A DNA stretch of 64,000 nucleotides from Halovivax limisalsi (GTDB taxonomy: Archaea > Halobacteriota > Halobacteria > Halobacteriales > Natrialbaceae). The stretch lies in NCBI RefSeq assembly GCF_023093535.1, contig NZ_CP095757.1, positions 2,728,001-2,792,000 of the forward strand. Reading direction: 5' to 3'. The position numbers were made by a program, and so were the translations under genes. Below the pieces are notes generated by a model that was not told the origin of the DNA, did not search any database, and saw only the letters and a list, made by a program, of their open reading frames with translations. Shown piece by piece: positions 19,245 to 27,162 of this stretch (positions are counted from its first letter, which is position 1; every line of letters starts with the position of its first letter).

Positions 19245-21824
19245 ATGATCGGAAAGTTACGTACCGTCGTTCCGACGCCCGTTCGTCGGAGCTATGCACT
19301 CAAATTTGGAATCGCACTCCTCGTTCTCGGCCTCTCGGTGGGACTGATCGGGCTGGTCGGAACGACGATGATCACGGATAGTGTCGAAGAACGAACGTTG
19401 CAAACGCAGGAGGAACAGGCGGCTCAGGAGGCGATGCGCCTCGACTCCTGGGACGAGCAAAACTCCCAGGTAACGTACGACATCGCCCGGACGCCAGTCT
19501 TGCAATCCGATGATCCGGCGGCCATCCAGGACTTCCTCGACGAACTGACGTTCGACTTCGAGGGCGCACACTACGTCGACGGGACCACCCACGAGATCCT
19601 CGCCTCGACGACGTCCAGCGCCGAGACGCTCGACGACATCAACTTCACGGCGTCGTCCGCGCTCGCCCCGGGCGAGACCCTCAACGTGAAACGGACCGAG
19701 CCATACATGAACGATCCGCAGGGCCAGTACGAAGACCCGCAGCCCGTCGTGGCCTATCACGTCGGGATCACCGGGTCGGACGCCGTCCTGATCGTGACGA
19801 TGAACCTCGCCGACTACGGCAGTGAGACGTCGGACGATACCGTCGTCACCGTCGTCGACGACGAAAACCGCATCGTCGCCGACGATCTCCTGCCCGGGTT
19901 CGACCGGAGCAAGTCGGAGTTGGAACTCACGTACCCGGCGTTCCTCCGGGCGTACGACGATCCGGACGACTTCCTCGCCGACGCGACGGCGGGCGACGCC
20001 GCAAACCGGAGCGGGGCCGCCGTCTACAGCGGTAGCGGGAGCAGCGCGCTGCAGGGCCACCCGTACAACTTCACCTCCGACGAGTACGTCGGCGCCTATC
20101 ACGGGACCGAGATGGGCTGGACCGTCCTGACGCACACGCCGACGGAGAGCGCCTACGGGTTCGTCGACACGGTCAACACCTACGGCCTCTACGCGACGAT
20201 CGGCGGCGTCTTGCTCATCGGCCTCTTCGGGGTCGTCCTCGGGCGCAACACGGCGACGTCGATCGACCGGCTGACGGACAAGGTCGCAGAGATGGAGTCC
20301 GGCAACCTGGACGTCGAATTCGAGAGTCCCCGCATCGACAACATCGGACGGCTCTACGACGGCTTCGCGGAGATGCGCGACCAGCTCAAATCCCAGATCA
20401 CCGAAGCCGAGGAGGCGCGAGCCGAGGCCGAGGCCGAACGCGAACGCGTGGAGGCGATCAACGAGGACCTCCAGCGAACGGCGGCGAGTTACTGCGACGT
20501 GATGGCCGAGGCATCGGACGGCGATCTGACCGTTCGGATGGATCCGGACGAGACGGACAACGAGACGATGGCCGACATCGGTCGCGACTTCAACGCGATG
20601 CTCACCGAGATCGAGGCGACCGTCGAGAACCTCAACCGCTTCGCGAGCGAGGTCGCGACGGCCAGCGAGCAGGTGACCGCCTCGAGCGAGGAGGTTCGCT
20701 CGGCCAGCGAGCAGGTCAGCGAGTCCGTCCAGGAGATCTCCGACGGCGCGAGCGAGCAGTACGACTCGCTGCGGTCGGTCGACAACGAGATGAACAACCT
20801 CTCGACGACGACCGAGGAGATCGCCGCCTCCTCGAACGAGGTCGCGGACGTCGCCGAGCGAACGGCCAGAACCGGCCGCGAGGGCCGCGATTCGGCCCGC
20901 GAGGCGATCGACGCGGTCGAGCAACTCGAAGCGGAGCGAGAATCCGTCGTCGAGGAGTTCGAACGGCTCAGGTCCGACGTCGGCGAGATCGACCAGCTTG
21001 TCGATCGCGTCTCGGAGATCGCAGAGCAGACCAACATGCTCGCGCTCAACGCCAACATCGAGGCCTCCCGGTCGGCCGGCGGAGACGACGACGGCGGCTT
21101 CGCGGCCGTCGCCGCGGAGGTCAAGGAGCTCTCCCAGGACGTCAAGGCGGCGACCGAGGAGATCGACGAGCAACTGGAGGACATCCAGACCCAGACCGAA
21201 CGGTCCGCCGACGAGGTCGAACGCACGAGCGAGGAGATCACGCGCGTCGGCGACCTCGTCGGCGAGACGGTCGACGCGCTCGAGGAGATCGCCGAGTACG
21301 CCCAGGAGACCAACGACGGCGTCCAGGAGATCTCCGCGGCGACCGAAGAACAGGCCGCCTCGACCGAGGAGGTCGTCGCGATGGTCGACGAGGTGGCGAC
21401 GATCTCCGAGCAGACGACCGAAGAGGCCGAAAGCGTGGCCGCGGCCGCGGAGGAGCAGACGACCGCGATGACCGAGGTGTCCAATTCCGCGGATCAGCTC
21501 ACCGAGCAGGCGATGACGCTCTCGGAGGCCCTCGATCGATTCGAGACGGACGCCGATCCGGATGCGTCGACGCTCGAACCCGACGGACGTGACGACAGCG
21601 CGGACGAACCGGACGACGGGGAGACGTTCTCCTTCGAGACCTCGACGGCGACCGAGACCGACTCGCCCGACGGTGACGCGGACGCTGACGCCGAAGCCGA
21701 CGCCGACGAGGTGGACGCGACCGGAGACGAATCAGCGTCGGACGACCCAGCCGACGACGATGGCGAGGCGACCTGGGAACTCGCGGACGACGACGAGGGA
21801 GAAACCTTCTCGCTCGACGGCTGA
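19245..21824 (+). CDS. htr: Membrane methyl-accepting chemotaxis transducer (Htr type)
   Basis: 859 residues. The first transmembrane helix is FGIALLVLGLSVGLIGLVG. An extracellular double-Cache-like sensor of about 260 residues follows, ending in AYGFVDTVNTYGLYATIG and the second membrane helix GGVLLIGLFGVVLGR. HAMP segments come next (SIDRLTDKVAEMESGNLDVEF). A long coiled-coil signalling domain has the hairpin EIAEQTNMLALNANIEASRS and flanking Glu-rich methylation helices. The last 90 or so residues are an acidic disordered tail. It relays extracellular signals to CheA/CheW to steer the archaellum. The start is either 19203 or 19245. The TATA position and GGGGG eight bases ahead favour 19245. 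Confidence 0.93.
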   Translation: MIGKLRTVVPTPVRRSYALKFGIALLVLGLSVGLIGLVGTTMITDSVEERTLQTQEEQAAQEAMRLDSWDEQNSQVTYDIARTPVLQSDDPAAIQDFLDELTFDFEGAHYVDGTTHEILASTTSSAETLDDINFTASSALAPGETLNVKRTEPYMNDPQGQYEDPQPVVAYHVGITGSDAVLIVTMNLADYGSETSDDTVVTVVDDENRIVADDLLPGFDRSKSELELTYPAFLRAYDDPDDFLADATAGDAANRSGAAVYSGSGSSALQGHPYNFTSDEYVGAYHGTEMGWTVLTHTPTESAYGFVDTVNTYGLYATIGGVLLIGLFGVVLGRNTATSIDRLTDKVAEMESGNLDVEFESPRIDNIGRLYDGFAEMRDQLKSQITEAEEARAEAEAERERVEAINEDLQRTAASYCDVMAEASDGDLTVRMDPDETDNETMADIGRDFNAMLTEIEATVENLNRFASEVATASEQVTASSEEVRSASEQVSESVQEISDGASEQYDSLRSVDNEMNNLSTTTEEIAASSNEVADVAERTARTGREGRDSAREAIDAVEQLEAERESVVEEFERLRSDVGEIDQLVDRVSEIAEQTNMLALNANIEASRSAGGDDDGGFAAVAAEVKELSQDVKAATEEIDEQLEDIQTQTERSADEVERTSEEITRVGDLVGETVDALEEIAEYAQETNDGVQEISAATEEQAASTEEVVAMVDEVATISEQTTEEAESVAAAAEEQTTAMTEVSNSADQLTEQAMTLSEALDRFETDADPDASTLEPDGRDDSADEPDDGETFSFETSTATETDSPDGDADADAEADADEVDATGDESASDDPADDDGEATWELADDDEGETFSLDG

Positions 21825-21945
21825 CGGGGCCGCAACCGACGACCGACGCTTGCGGTCTTCGATTCGGCGCACGTATCGGACCGACGGCAACCGAGTACCG
21901 GAGACGGACAGTACGTTTATTCGATCGGCGGCCGGATCGATCGGT

Positions 21946-22296
21946 GTGCGCCTCGTCCACGAACCGAAATCGGGAGCGCCGACGACGCTCGCGGCGGACG
22001 TCGAGACGGCCGACGGCTGGATGCGGAAACTTCGCGGACTGATGTTTCGACGGTCCCTCCCCGCGTCCTACGCCCTGGCGTTCCGGTTCGACGCCGTCAA
22101 GGCCCGCGACGTCCACATGCTGTTCGTCTTCGTTCCGCTCGACGTCGTCTGGGTGGCCGACGGCGTCGTCCAACGGGTCGAACGGCTCCCGCCGTGGCGC
22201 GGCTACGCGCGCGAAGCGTGCGACCTCATCGTCGAACTCCCCGCGGGGGCCGCTGCGGACGTCGAACCCGGCGACGCGGTCGAACTCGAGTCCTGA
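21946..22296 (+). CDS. DUF192 family protein
   Basis: 116 residues from a GTG at 21946 (reading MRLVHEPKSGAPTTLAADVE). It has the complete DUF192 β-barrel fold with GWMRKLRGLMFRRSLPASYAL, VHMLFVFVPLDVVWVADG and the closing LPAGAAADVEPGD. The family is widespread, often secreted in bacteria, and has no settled biochemical role. A GTTTATTCG TATA-like element about 30 bp upstream puts transcription at or next to this GTG, supporting a leaderless GTG start. The longer open frame upstream overlaps the chemoreceptor and is not credible. Confidence 0.85.
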   Translation: MRLVHEPKSGAPTTLAADVETADGWMRKLRGLMFRRSLPASYALAFRFDAVKARDVHMLFVFVPLDVVWVADGVVQRVERLPPWRGYAREACDLIVELPAGAAADVEPGDAVELES

Positions 22297-22297
22297 G

Positions 22298-22504
22298 TCA
22301 CTCGCTCGATTCGAACGGATTCCGGCTGGCGACCCCCCACGGGTCGAGCAGGTAGACGAATCCGAGGAAGACCGACAGCCCGATCGCGACGACGCGCGCC
22401 CCGAATTCGATCGTCGAATCGACGCCGCCCGTCGCCGTCGTCGCGATCAGGGCCGCCACGACGAACCAGAGCGCGGCGAGGATCACTCGCTTTCGCGGTT
22501 CCAT
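22298..22504 (-). CDS. Small two-helix membrane protein
   Basis: 68 residues starting MEPRKRVILAALWFVVAALI. Two hydrophobic helices (VILAALWFVVAALIATTATGG and VVAIGLSVFLGFVYLLDPWG) are separated by a short loop, with positive charge at the N-terminus. No family is recognised. It converges on the DUF192 gene, with the stops 2 bp apart. The AT-poor upstream region toward the tRNA remnant gives no clear TATA. Confidence 0.65.
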   Translation of the reverse strand: MEPRKRVILAALWFVVAALIATTATGGVDSTIEFGARVVAIGLSVFLGFVYLLDPWGVASRNPFESSE

Positions 22505-22579
22505 GACGGAGCGTTTCGAGTCGGTCGGCGAAAAAGGATCGATTCCGATCGCGTCGTTGACGGAATAGCTTCCGGAACG

Positions 22580-22600
22580 CGCCGAGAGGGAGAGTTGAAC
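22580..22600 (-). repeat. Partial copy of the tRNA-Ser 3′ end
   Basis: These 21 bases match the 3′ terminal part of the tRNA-Ser gene at 22717-22737 in the same orientation at 20 of 21 positions (GCCGAGAGGGAGAGTTGAAC against GCCGAGAGGGAGATTTGAAC). A further inverted T-arm-like piece, GGTTCAAATCTCC, lies at 22648-22660. The rest of the tRNA is not recognisable here. It looks like the scar of a tRNA duplication or of an element that integrated at the tRNA 3′ end. Confidence 0.6.
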
Positions 22601-22716
22601 CACGGGCAGACGACGCCCTCGCCGTGCTCGGGGACTGGGACGTCCCTGGTTCAAATCTCCGTGGGGGATTTCGCGGTTCAGCGACGCGCTCCGCTCGTCG
22701 GTTGGGACCGTGAAAA

Positions 22717-22801
22717 CGCCGAGAGGGAGATTTGAACTCCCGTGTCCGTGAGGACAGCAGATTTCGAATCTGCCGCCTTGGCCGGGCTAGGCTATCTCGG
22801 C
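22717..22801 (-). tRNA. tRNA-Ser (anticodon CGA)
   Basis: An 85-nt class II tRNA folds completely on the minus strand. The acceptor stem is GCCGAGA/TCTCGGC with discriminator G. The three-pair D stem has a large D loop. The anticodon stem is GCAGA/TCTGC around loop TTCGAAA, giving anticodon CGA (Ser, UCG). The long variable arm has stem GTCC/GGAC. The T arm is GGGAG/CTCCC around TTCAAAT. There is no intron, and CCA is not encoded. Confidence 0.95.
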
Positions 22802-22938
22802 TCACGCTGACGTAGTCGACTCCGGATGTTATTGGTTTCGATTCGACGCGGTCGGCCGGTTCGCCGTCGCCGGATCCGGGTTCGGTTAGGAACCTGGCGA
22901 ATCGGAAGGAATATCTGTCAACGCTCCGATCGGCCGGT

Positions 22939-23889
22939 ATGGACGTCTCACAGGCGAGCGCCGAGTGCGAAACCGTCATCGAGCGGGTTGGCGAGGCGGT
23001 GATCTCCGACCGGCGCTTCTTCGAAGACGTACTCCTGGGCGTCGTCGGCCGCGGTCACGTGCTGCTCGAGGACGTTCCCGGCACCGGGAAGACGCTGACC
23101 GCTCGCTCGATCGCGGACGCGCTCGGCCTCTCGTTCTCGCGGATCCAGTTCACGCCGGACCTGCTGCCCTCCGACGTGACCGGGACACACATCTACGACG
23201 AGGGCGACGGCAGCTTCGAGTTCACCGAGGGACCGATCTTCGCCAACATCGTCCTCGCCGACGAGATCAATCGCGCACCGCCGAAGACCCAGGCGGCGCT
23301 GCTCGAGGCGATGGAGGAAGGGCAGGTCACCGTCGCCGGCGAAACGCGGACGCTGCCCCGGCCGTTTTTCGTTATCGCCACGCAGAACCCGGTCGAACAG
23401 GAGGGGACGTTCCCGCTCCCTGAGGCCCAGGTCGATCGCTTCCTCGTCAAAACCTCGCTCGGGTATCCCGGCGCGGACGGCGAGGTCGAACTGCTCGAAC
23501 GGCGCGCCGATCGCGAAGCGCGCAGCCCCTCGGTCGAACGGGTGTTCGAGCGAGAGCACGTCGAGACGCTGCGGCGCGTCCCCGAATCGGTCCGCGTCGA
23601 CCCGGACCTGCTCGAGTACATCGCCTCCCTCGCACGCGAAACGCGCCGCGACGGCCGCGTCGAGATCGGCGTCTCGCCGCGAGGGACCCAGCGGCTCTTC
23701 GAGGCCGCCCGCGCCTACGCCACCATCGTCGGGAGCGAGTTCGTCACGCCGGACCACATCAAACGCGTGGCAACGCCCGTGCTGGCCCACCGACTGGTTC
23801 TCACACCGGACGCGACGGTCAGCGACGTCGAGAAAGCCCAGATCATCGAGAGCGTCCTGGAGTCGGTCCCCGTCCCGACCGTCGATTGA
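22939..23889 (+). CDS. MoxR-family AAA+ ATPase
   Basis: 316 residues starting MDVSQASAECETVIERVGEA. Walker A VPGTGKT is at about residues 46-52, Walker B VLADEINR at about 108-115, and the sensor region IATQNPVEQEGTFPLPEAQVDRF is present. The C-terminal lid ends in ISPRG-type sequence (GVSPRGTQRLFEAAR). MoxR ATPases are chaperone-like and normally sit beside DUF58 and VWA genes to activate metal or membrane complexes. No such partner follows here, so its client is unknown. GvpN of gas vesicle clusters is a distant relative, and the cluster at 42-47 kb lacks gvpN. Confidence 0.9.
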   Translation: MDVSQASAECETVIERVGEAVISDRRFFEDVLLGVVGRGHVLLEDVPGTGKTLTARSIADALGLSFSRIQFTPDLLPSDVTGTHIYDEGDGSFEFTEGPIFANIVLADEINRAPPKTQAALLEAMEEGQVTVAGETRTLPRPFFVIATQNPVEQEGTFPLPEAQVDRFLVKTSLGYPGADGEVELLERRADREARSPSVERVFEREHVETLRRVPESVRVDPDLLEYIASLARETRRDGRVEIGVSPRGTQRLFEAARAYATIVGSEFVTPDHIKRVATPVLAHRLVLTPDATVSDVEKAQIIESVLESVPVPTVD

Positions 23890-24102
23890 GGGAGACGGAA
23901 TCGGACGACCCTGCCGATCGTCCCGCAAGGCGCCGGCAGGACCGAGGGCCATCGCGTCGCCGACCCGCAACGCCGGCGGGAGATTCCGCCGGCGGAAATG
24001 TCGCCGGACTCCAACACGGTCGATCGAACGGAGCACTCGACCCCCGGCTTCGGGTTCGCCCGTACCGATACGTTCATTCGTCGCCGATTCCAAGGCGAAC
24101 GT

Positions 24103-24654
24103 ATGCGGATTCGAGAGTGGAACGACCTGCTGGCCGACGTCACCGATCGGTCGGTCGAACCCGGATCCTGGCGCGCCGTCGCCGGTGATCGCGCCGGCGG
24201 GATCGGGGAGGATCTCTACCTCGCGCACCCCGACGCCGGCGTCTACCTCCTGAAGACGTACGCGAAGAACCCGTACCAGGTCGACGGCTACGGCGCCAGA
24301 GTCGCCCGTCGGATCGACGACGAGATCGACGACTACCTTCCCGCCGACGACCCGGGCGGTCGCTTCGCCGTCCAGACGCCGCCGGAGGACGAATCCCACG
24401 CCGAAACCGTCACGAATCGCCTCCAGACCGTGATCGAGACCCACGCCGACGCGCCGACGACGCCGCAGGACTTCTTCGACGACGTGATGGACGCCGTCGA
24501 GAGCCCGGCGTTCGGCCCGATGGACTACGATCAGTTCGACCGACCAGACGAGCTCGACGAACTCAGCGACACGTTCGAAGACGAGGAGGACCTCCTCGAC
24601 GCCGAACTCGACGATCTGATCGAGACCGACGACGTCGATCGCGGCTTCATGTGA
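24103..24654 (+). CDS. Acidic haloarchaeal protein of unknown function
   Basis: 183 residues starting MRIREWNDLLADVTDRSVEP. The N-terminal half looks globular (GIGEDLYLAHPDAGVYLLKT, NPYQVDGYGARVARRIDDEI). The C-terminal third is strongly acidic (DELDELSDTFEDEEDLLDAE) and probably extended. No motif, signal or membrane helix is seen, and I do not recognise the family. It lies 213 bp after moxR on the same strand and may share its transcript. Confidence 0.65.
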   Translation: MRIREWNDLLADVTDRSVEPGSWRAVAGDRAGGIGEDLYLAHPDAGVYLLKTYAKNPYQVDGYGARVARRIDDEIDDYLPADDPGGRFAVQTPPEDESHAETVTNRLQTVIETHADAPTTPQDFFDDVMDAVESPAFGPMDYDQFDRPDELDELSDTFEDEEDLLDAELDDLIETDDVDRGFM

Positions 24655-24855
24655 CGGGCGTCTCTACCGACCGGAGAGGCGACGACCGATCCCGTAGCGG
24701 AGCGTGAAGCTGGTCGCGGGGGGATCGTGCGGCGCGCGGGAATCGACGGAGTCCGAGCGGTCGACAGTCACCGCGGGCGACGTCGACAGCGCTGCCGCTC
24801 TGACGGCAGGATTCGTCGAAAAATGGCGGGTTGTATCCCGCCGATGTCAGAGGCA

Positions 24856-24926
24856 GGCACCCCACTACTGGTGCCAGATACGTCTAAGCCCCTCTACTAC
24901 GTAGTAGTACCACCTAATCGTTTAGG
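24856..24926. promoter_or_regulatory. Cluster of three palindromes in a convergent gene gap
   Basis: The 311-bp gap between two convergent genes contains, within 71 bp, three symmetric elements. They are a stem-loop GGCACC/GGTGCC (24856-24875), a perfect 14-bp palindrome CTACTACGTAGTAG (24894-24907), and CCTAATCGTTTAGG with 5-bp arms (24913-24926). There is no coding sequence. They could be transcript ends for the two genes, binding sites, or part of a small RNA. The AT content is well above that of the surroundings. Confidence 0.45.
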
Positions 24927-24965
24927 AAACCGGATTCTGGGCGCGTCACGCCGCCTCGAACGCCG

Positions 24966-25925
24966 TCACGTCGATTCCAGTCGGTCGATCCATGCCACCG
25001 GATCGTCGAGTTCGGTCGTCGTCGGCAATCGGTCGGGTCCCTCCCAGACGCGGCTCGCGAACGCGAGGTCGCGGCGCTCGGCGACCGTCTCGAAGAAGCG
25101 CTTGCCCCGCTCGTACTGGCGGCGCTTGAGACCGAGTCCGAGTAGCCGACGGACCAGCCGTTGCAGGGGCGAGCCGCCCGAGCGACGCTCGTCGAGTTTC
25201 CGGCGGAGGTCGGCGTACTCGTCGTCGAACGCATGGTCCATCAACAACTCTGCGTAGCCCTCGACGACGGTCATGGCGGTATCGAGCGTGCGCAAGGCGT
25301 CGGTGTCGAACGAGCCCGTCGACAGCGACTCGATCCCGGCCTCGACGTGGCGTTCGAGGTGGTCCGTGAGCCAGGGAGCGGTGGAGAACTCCGCCGCGTG
25401 GGTGACCTCGTGGAACGCGATCCAGCGGCGGAACCGGTCGTAGTCGATCGAGAGTTCCTCGGCGACGCGGACGATGTTCGGCCGAACGAAGTAGAGCGCG
25501 TGCGCCCGATCCGGGCGCTCCGCCAGCAGGAGCGGGTCGTACTGGCCGAGGACGTTCCGGCCGAGATAGGAGAGCAGGACGGTCATCGTCCCCGTGTTGA
25601 TCGTCCGGGAGAGCTGGGGGAAGCCGCCGACGTGGCGCTCGACCGGCGACATGACCCGGCCGAACGTCTCGACGTTCGCGTCGATCCAGTGGTGGCGGTT
25701 CTGGATCTGGACGGCGTCGGGGAGGTCGACGTCGATCGCGGTGACGCGCTCGATGCCAGCGCGGGCCGCGCGCACGTCGCGCCGATAGCCGTCGCGTTCG
25801 CCCGGCTCGAGGTCGATCGCGCCCGGCGGCGTCGCCGATTTCGCCGCGTCCGCCGCGGCCGCCCAGTCGATCGCGCCGTTCCCGGACGCGCTCGCGACCA
25901 CGCGAGCAGTTCGATACAGATTCAC
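24966..25925 (-). CDS. Zinc-dependent metalloprotease-like protein (DUF2342, F420-associated family)
   Basis: 319 residues from a GTG (reading MNLYRTARVVASASGNGAID). The zincin motif HEVTHAAEF is at residues 172-180, with an upstream conserved region (NRHHWIDANVETF) and the family-typical segment QLSRTINTGTMTVLLSYLGRNVLGQYDPLLL. It matches the family annotated as coenzyme F420 biosynthesis-associated or DUF2342 hydrolases. The link to F420 is by phylogenetic co-occurrence, and no catalytic activity is known. The gene is monocistronic. Confidence 0.85.
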   Translation of the reverse strand: MNLYRTARVVASASGNGAIDWAAAADAAKSATPPGAIDLEPGERDGYRRDVRAARAGIERVTAIDVDLPDAVQIQNRHHWIDANVETFGRVMSPVERHVGGFPQLSRTINTGTMTVLLSYLGRNVLGQYDPLLLAERPDRAHALYFVRPNIVRVAEELSIDYDRFRRWIAFHEVTHAAEFSTAPWLTDHLERHVEAGIESLSTGSFDTDALRTLDTAMTVVEGYAELLMDHAFDDEYADLRRKLDERRSGGSPLQRLVRRLLGLGLKRRQYERGKRFFETVAERRDLAFASRVWEGPDRLPTTTELDDPVAWIDRLEST

Positions 25926-25965
25926 ACCCTGGCTACGCGGAGGGTTCTCAAAAGGGTTCGGAGAC

Positions 25966-26250
25966 TCAGCCGACGACGACCTCGCGATCCTCGGTGGTCG
26001 GTTCCTCGTCGGTCCCGCGAACCTTCTTCACGGCGACGGCCAGCCCGGCGAGCGCGACCAGTCCCACGAGCAGTGCCAGGACGGATCGACCGCCGTCCGA
26101 TTCCGACTCCTCCGCCGTCGACGACCTCGCGTCGGCCGCCTCCACGTCGCTCTCGTCGTCGGTGCCGACCACGCTCGAGAGGGTGCGCGGGCCCAACTGC
26201 GTGTCGCCGTCGAGGTGCAACTCGAACAGAGTGACCTTCGTTTCACCCAT
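25966..26250 (-). CDS. Small haloarchaeal protein with C-terminal membrane anchor
   Basis: 94 residues starting MGETKVTLFELHLDGDTQLG. An N-terminal conserved stretch is followed by an acidic/serine linker and one hydrophobic helix (SVLALLVGLVALAGLAVAV) with a short positively charged tail (KKVRG), so it should be tail-anchored with the N-terminus outside or inside undetermined. The family appears restricted to haloarchaea, with no known role. It lies 40 bp before the metalloprotease-like gene and could be its operon partner. Confidence 0.7.
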   Translation of the reverse strand: MGETKVTLFELHLDGDTQLGPRTLSSVVGTDDESDVEAADARSSTAEESESDGGRSVLALLVGLVALAGLAVAVKKVRGTDEEPTTEDREVVVG

Positions 26251-26471
26251 ACGCAGCCGGTCAATGGAGAGGAACTTAGCCGTTTTGTTCGTTCGAGCGT
26301 CCGCACGGACCGGGAGGGTAAAACGAACCCTGACGGTCCGCGGTGTCGAATCCTCGAGGATTCGGATCTGCGTCTTCGATCGGTCCTCCCGCCCGAAATC
26401 GAACGCTGGTGGAGAAATTTCGACCGGTGTCGACCGGTATCGTTAAGTGACCGGTACATGCCCTGTTGGGT

Positions 26472-26687
26472 ATGAGCGGCCGACCACTCGACGTCCTCGA
26501 GGCGGCACTCGGGGAACACGTCACCGTCCGGTTGAAAAGCGGCGAGGAGTACGCCGGCGAACTGACGGGCTATGACCAGCACATGAACCTCGTGCTCTCG
26601 GGCGGCGAGAGGACGACCGACGCGGACGCATCGGGCGAAGACACAACGATTATACGCGGCGATAACGTCGTGTCGATCACTCCATGA
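26472..26687 (+). CDS. lsm: LSm / snRNP Sm-like archaeal protein
   Basis: 71 residues starting [20 protein letters not shown]. Sm1 motif ([27 protein letters not shown]) and Sm2 motif ([12 protein letters not shown]) are intact, so it should form the RNA-binding heptameric ring. The insertion between the motifs ([12 protein letters not shown]) is acidic, as in other haloarchaea. Its stop overlaps the start of rpl37e (ATGA), a pairing conserved through archaea. A TTAAG promoter-like element lies about 28 bp upstream. Confidence 0.95.
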   Translation: MSGRPLDVLEAALGEHVTVRLKSGEEYAGELTGYDQHMNLVLSGGERTTDADASGEDTTIIRGDNVVSITP

Positions 26688-26860
26688 CTGGTTCAGGAAC
26701 CCCGAGTCAGGGCAAGAAGAACAAGACCGTTCACGTGACGTGCCGTCGCTGTGGCGAAGCCTCGTACCACACGAAAAAGGAACGCTGTTCGGCCTGTGGG
26801 TTCGGCAAATCGGCCAAACGCCGGGACTACAACTGGGAATCGAAGGCCGGCGACAACTGA
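26684..26860 (+). CDS. rpl37e: 50S ribosomal protein L37e
   Basis: 58 residues starting [20 protein letters not shown]. It is a complete L37Ae/L37e zinc protein with CRRCGE and CSACGF giving the four zinc ligands (two CxxC pairs), and the conserved basic end [13 protein letters not shown]. It is part of the large ribosomal subunit. The start is fixed by the ATGA overlap with lsm. The 300 bp that follow (26861-27162) hold no gene, only the promoter region of the next one. Confidence 0.97.
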   Translation: MTGSGTPSQGKKNKTVHVTCRRCGEASYHTKKERCSACGFGKSAKRRDYNWESKAGDN

Positions 26861-27107
26861 ACGGGGCTGTTTCTCGCAGTCGCGCGAACGACCCGTTCTC
26901 TTCTACCGCGGCCGAACGATTGTCCGAGCCGCTCACCCATCCGTCGGTTTCTACTCGACGGTCGTCGGTTCCGTACCGGTTCAGTCTTCGTCCGGACCGG
27001 CCTGTAGCACGCTCTATACGGATGTTCACCGGCAGCATATGTTCCGCCTCAGAAGTAGCCCGGTTCAACCCGGAAAACCGGCATCCACCTCGGTGAGTAA
27101 TAATATC

Positions 27108-27135
27108 CTATTGTTAGCAATAGAAACATTTATTC
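27108..27135 (+). promoter_or_regulatory. Hairpin operator-like site and TATA box of the Tat-secreted protein gene
   Basis: A perfect inverted repeat CTATTG-TTAG-CAATAG (27108-27123) directly abuts AAACATTTATT (27125-27135), a TATA-like element about 30 bp before the ATG at 27163. A symmetric site at the position of the archaeal BRE/upstream element would be well placed for a regulator. The surrounding 80 bp are unusually AT-rich. Confidence 0.4.
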
Positions 27136-27162
27136 CAAACGAATTAGAATACTGTCTTGTAT

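Noticed and set aside
21562-21945. In-frame upstream extension of the DUF192 gene
   Set aside because: It runs through the acidic tail of the chemoreceptor in another frame. A TATA box directly before GTG 21946 marks the true start.
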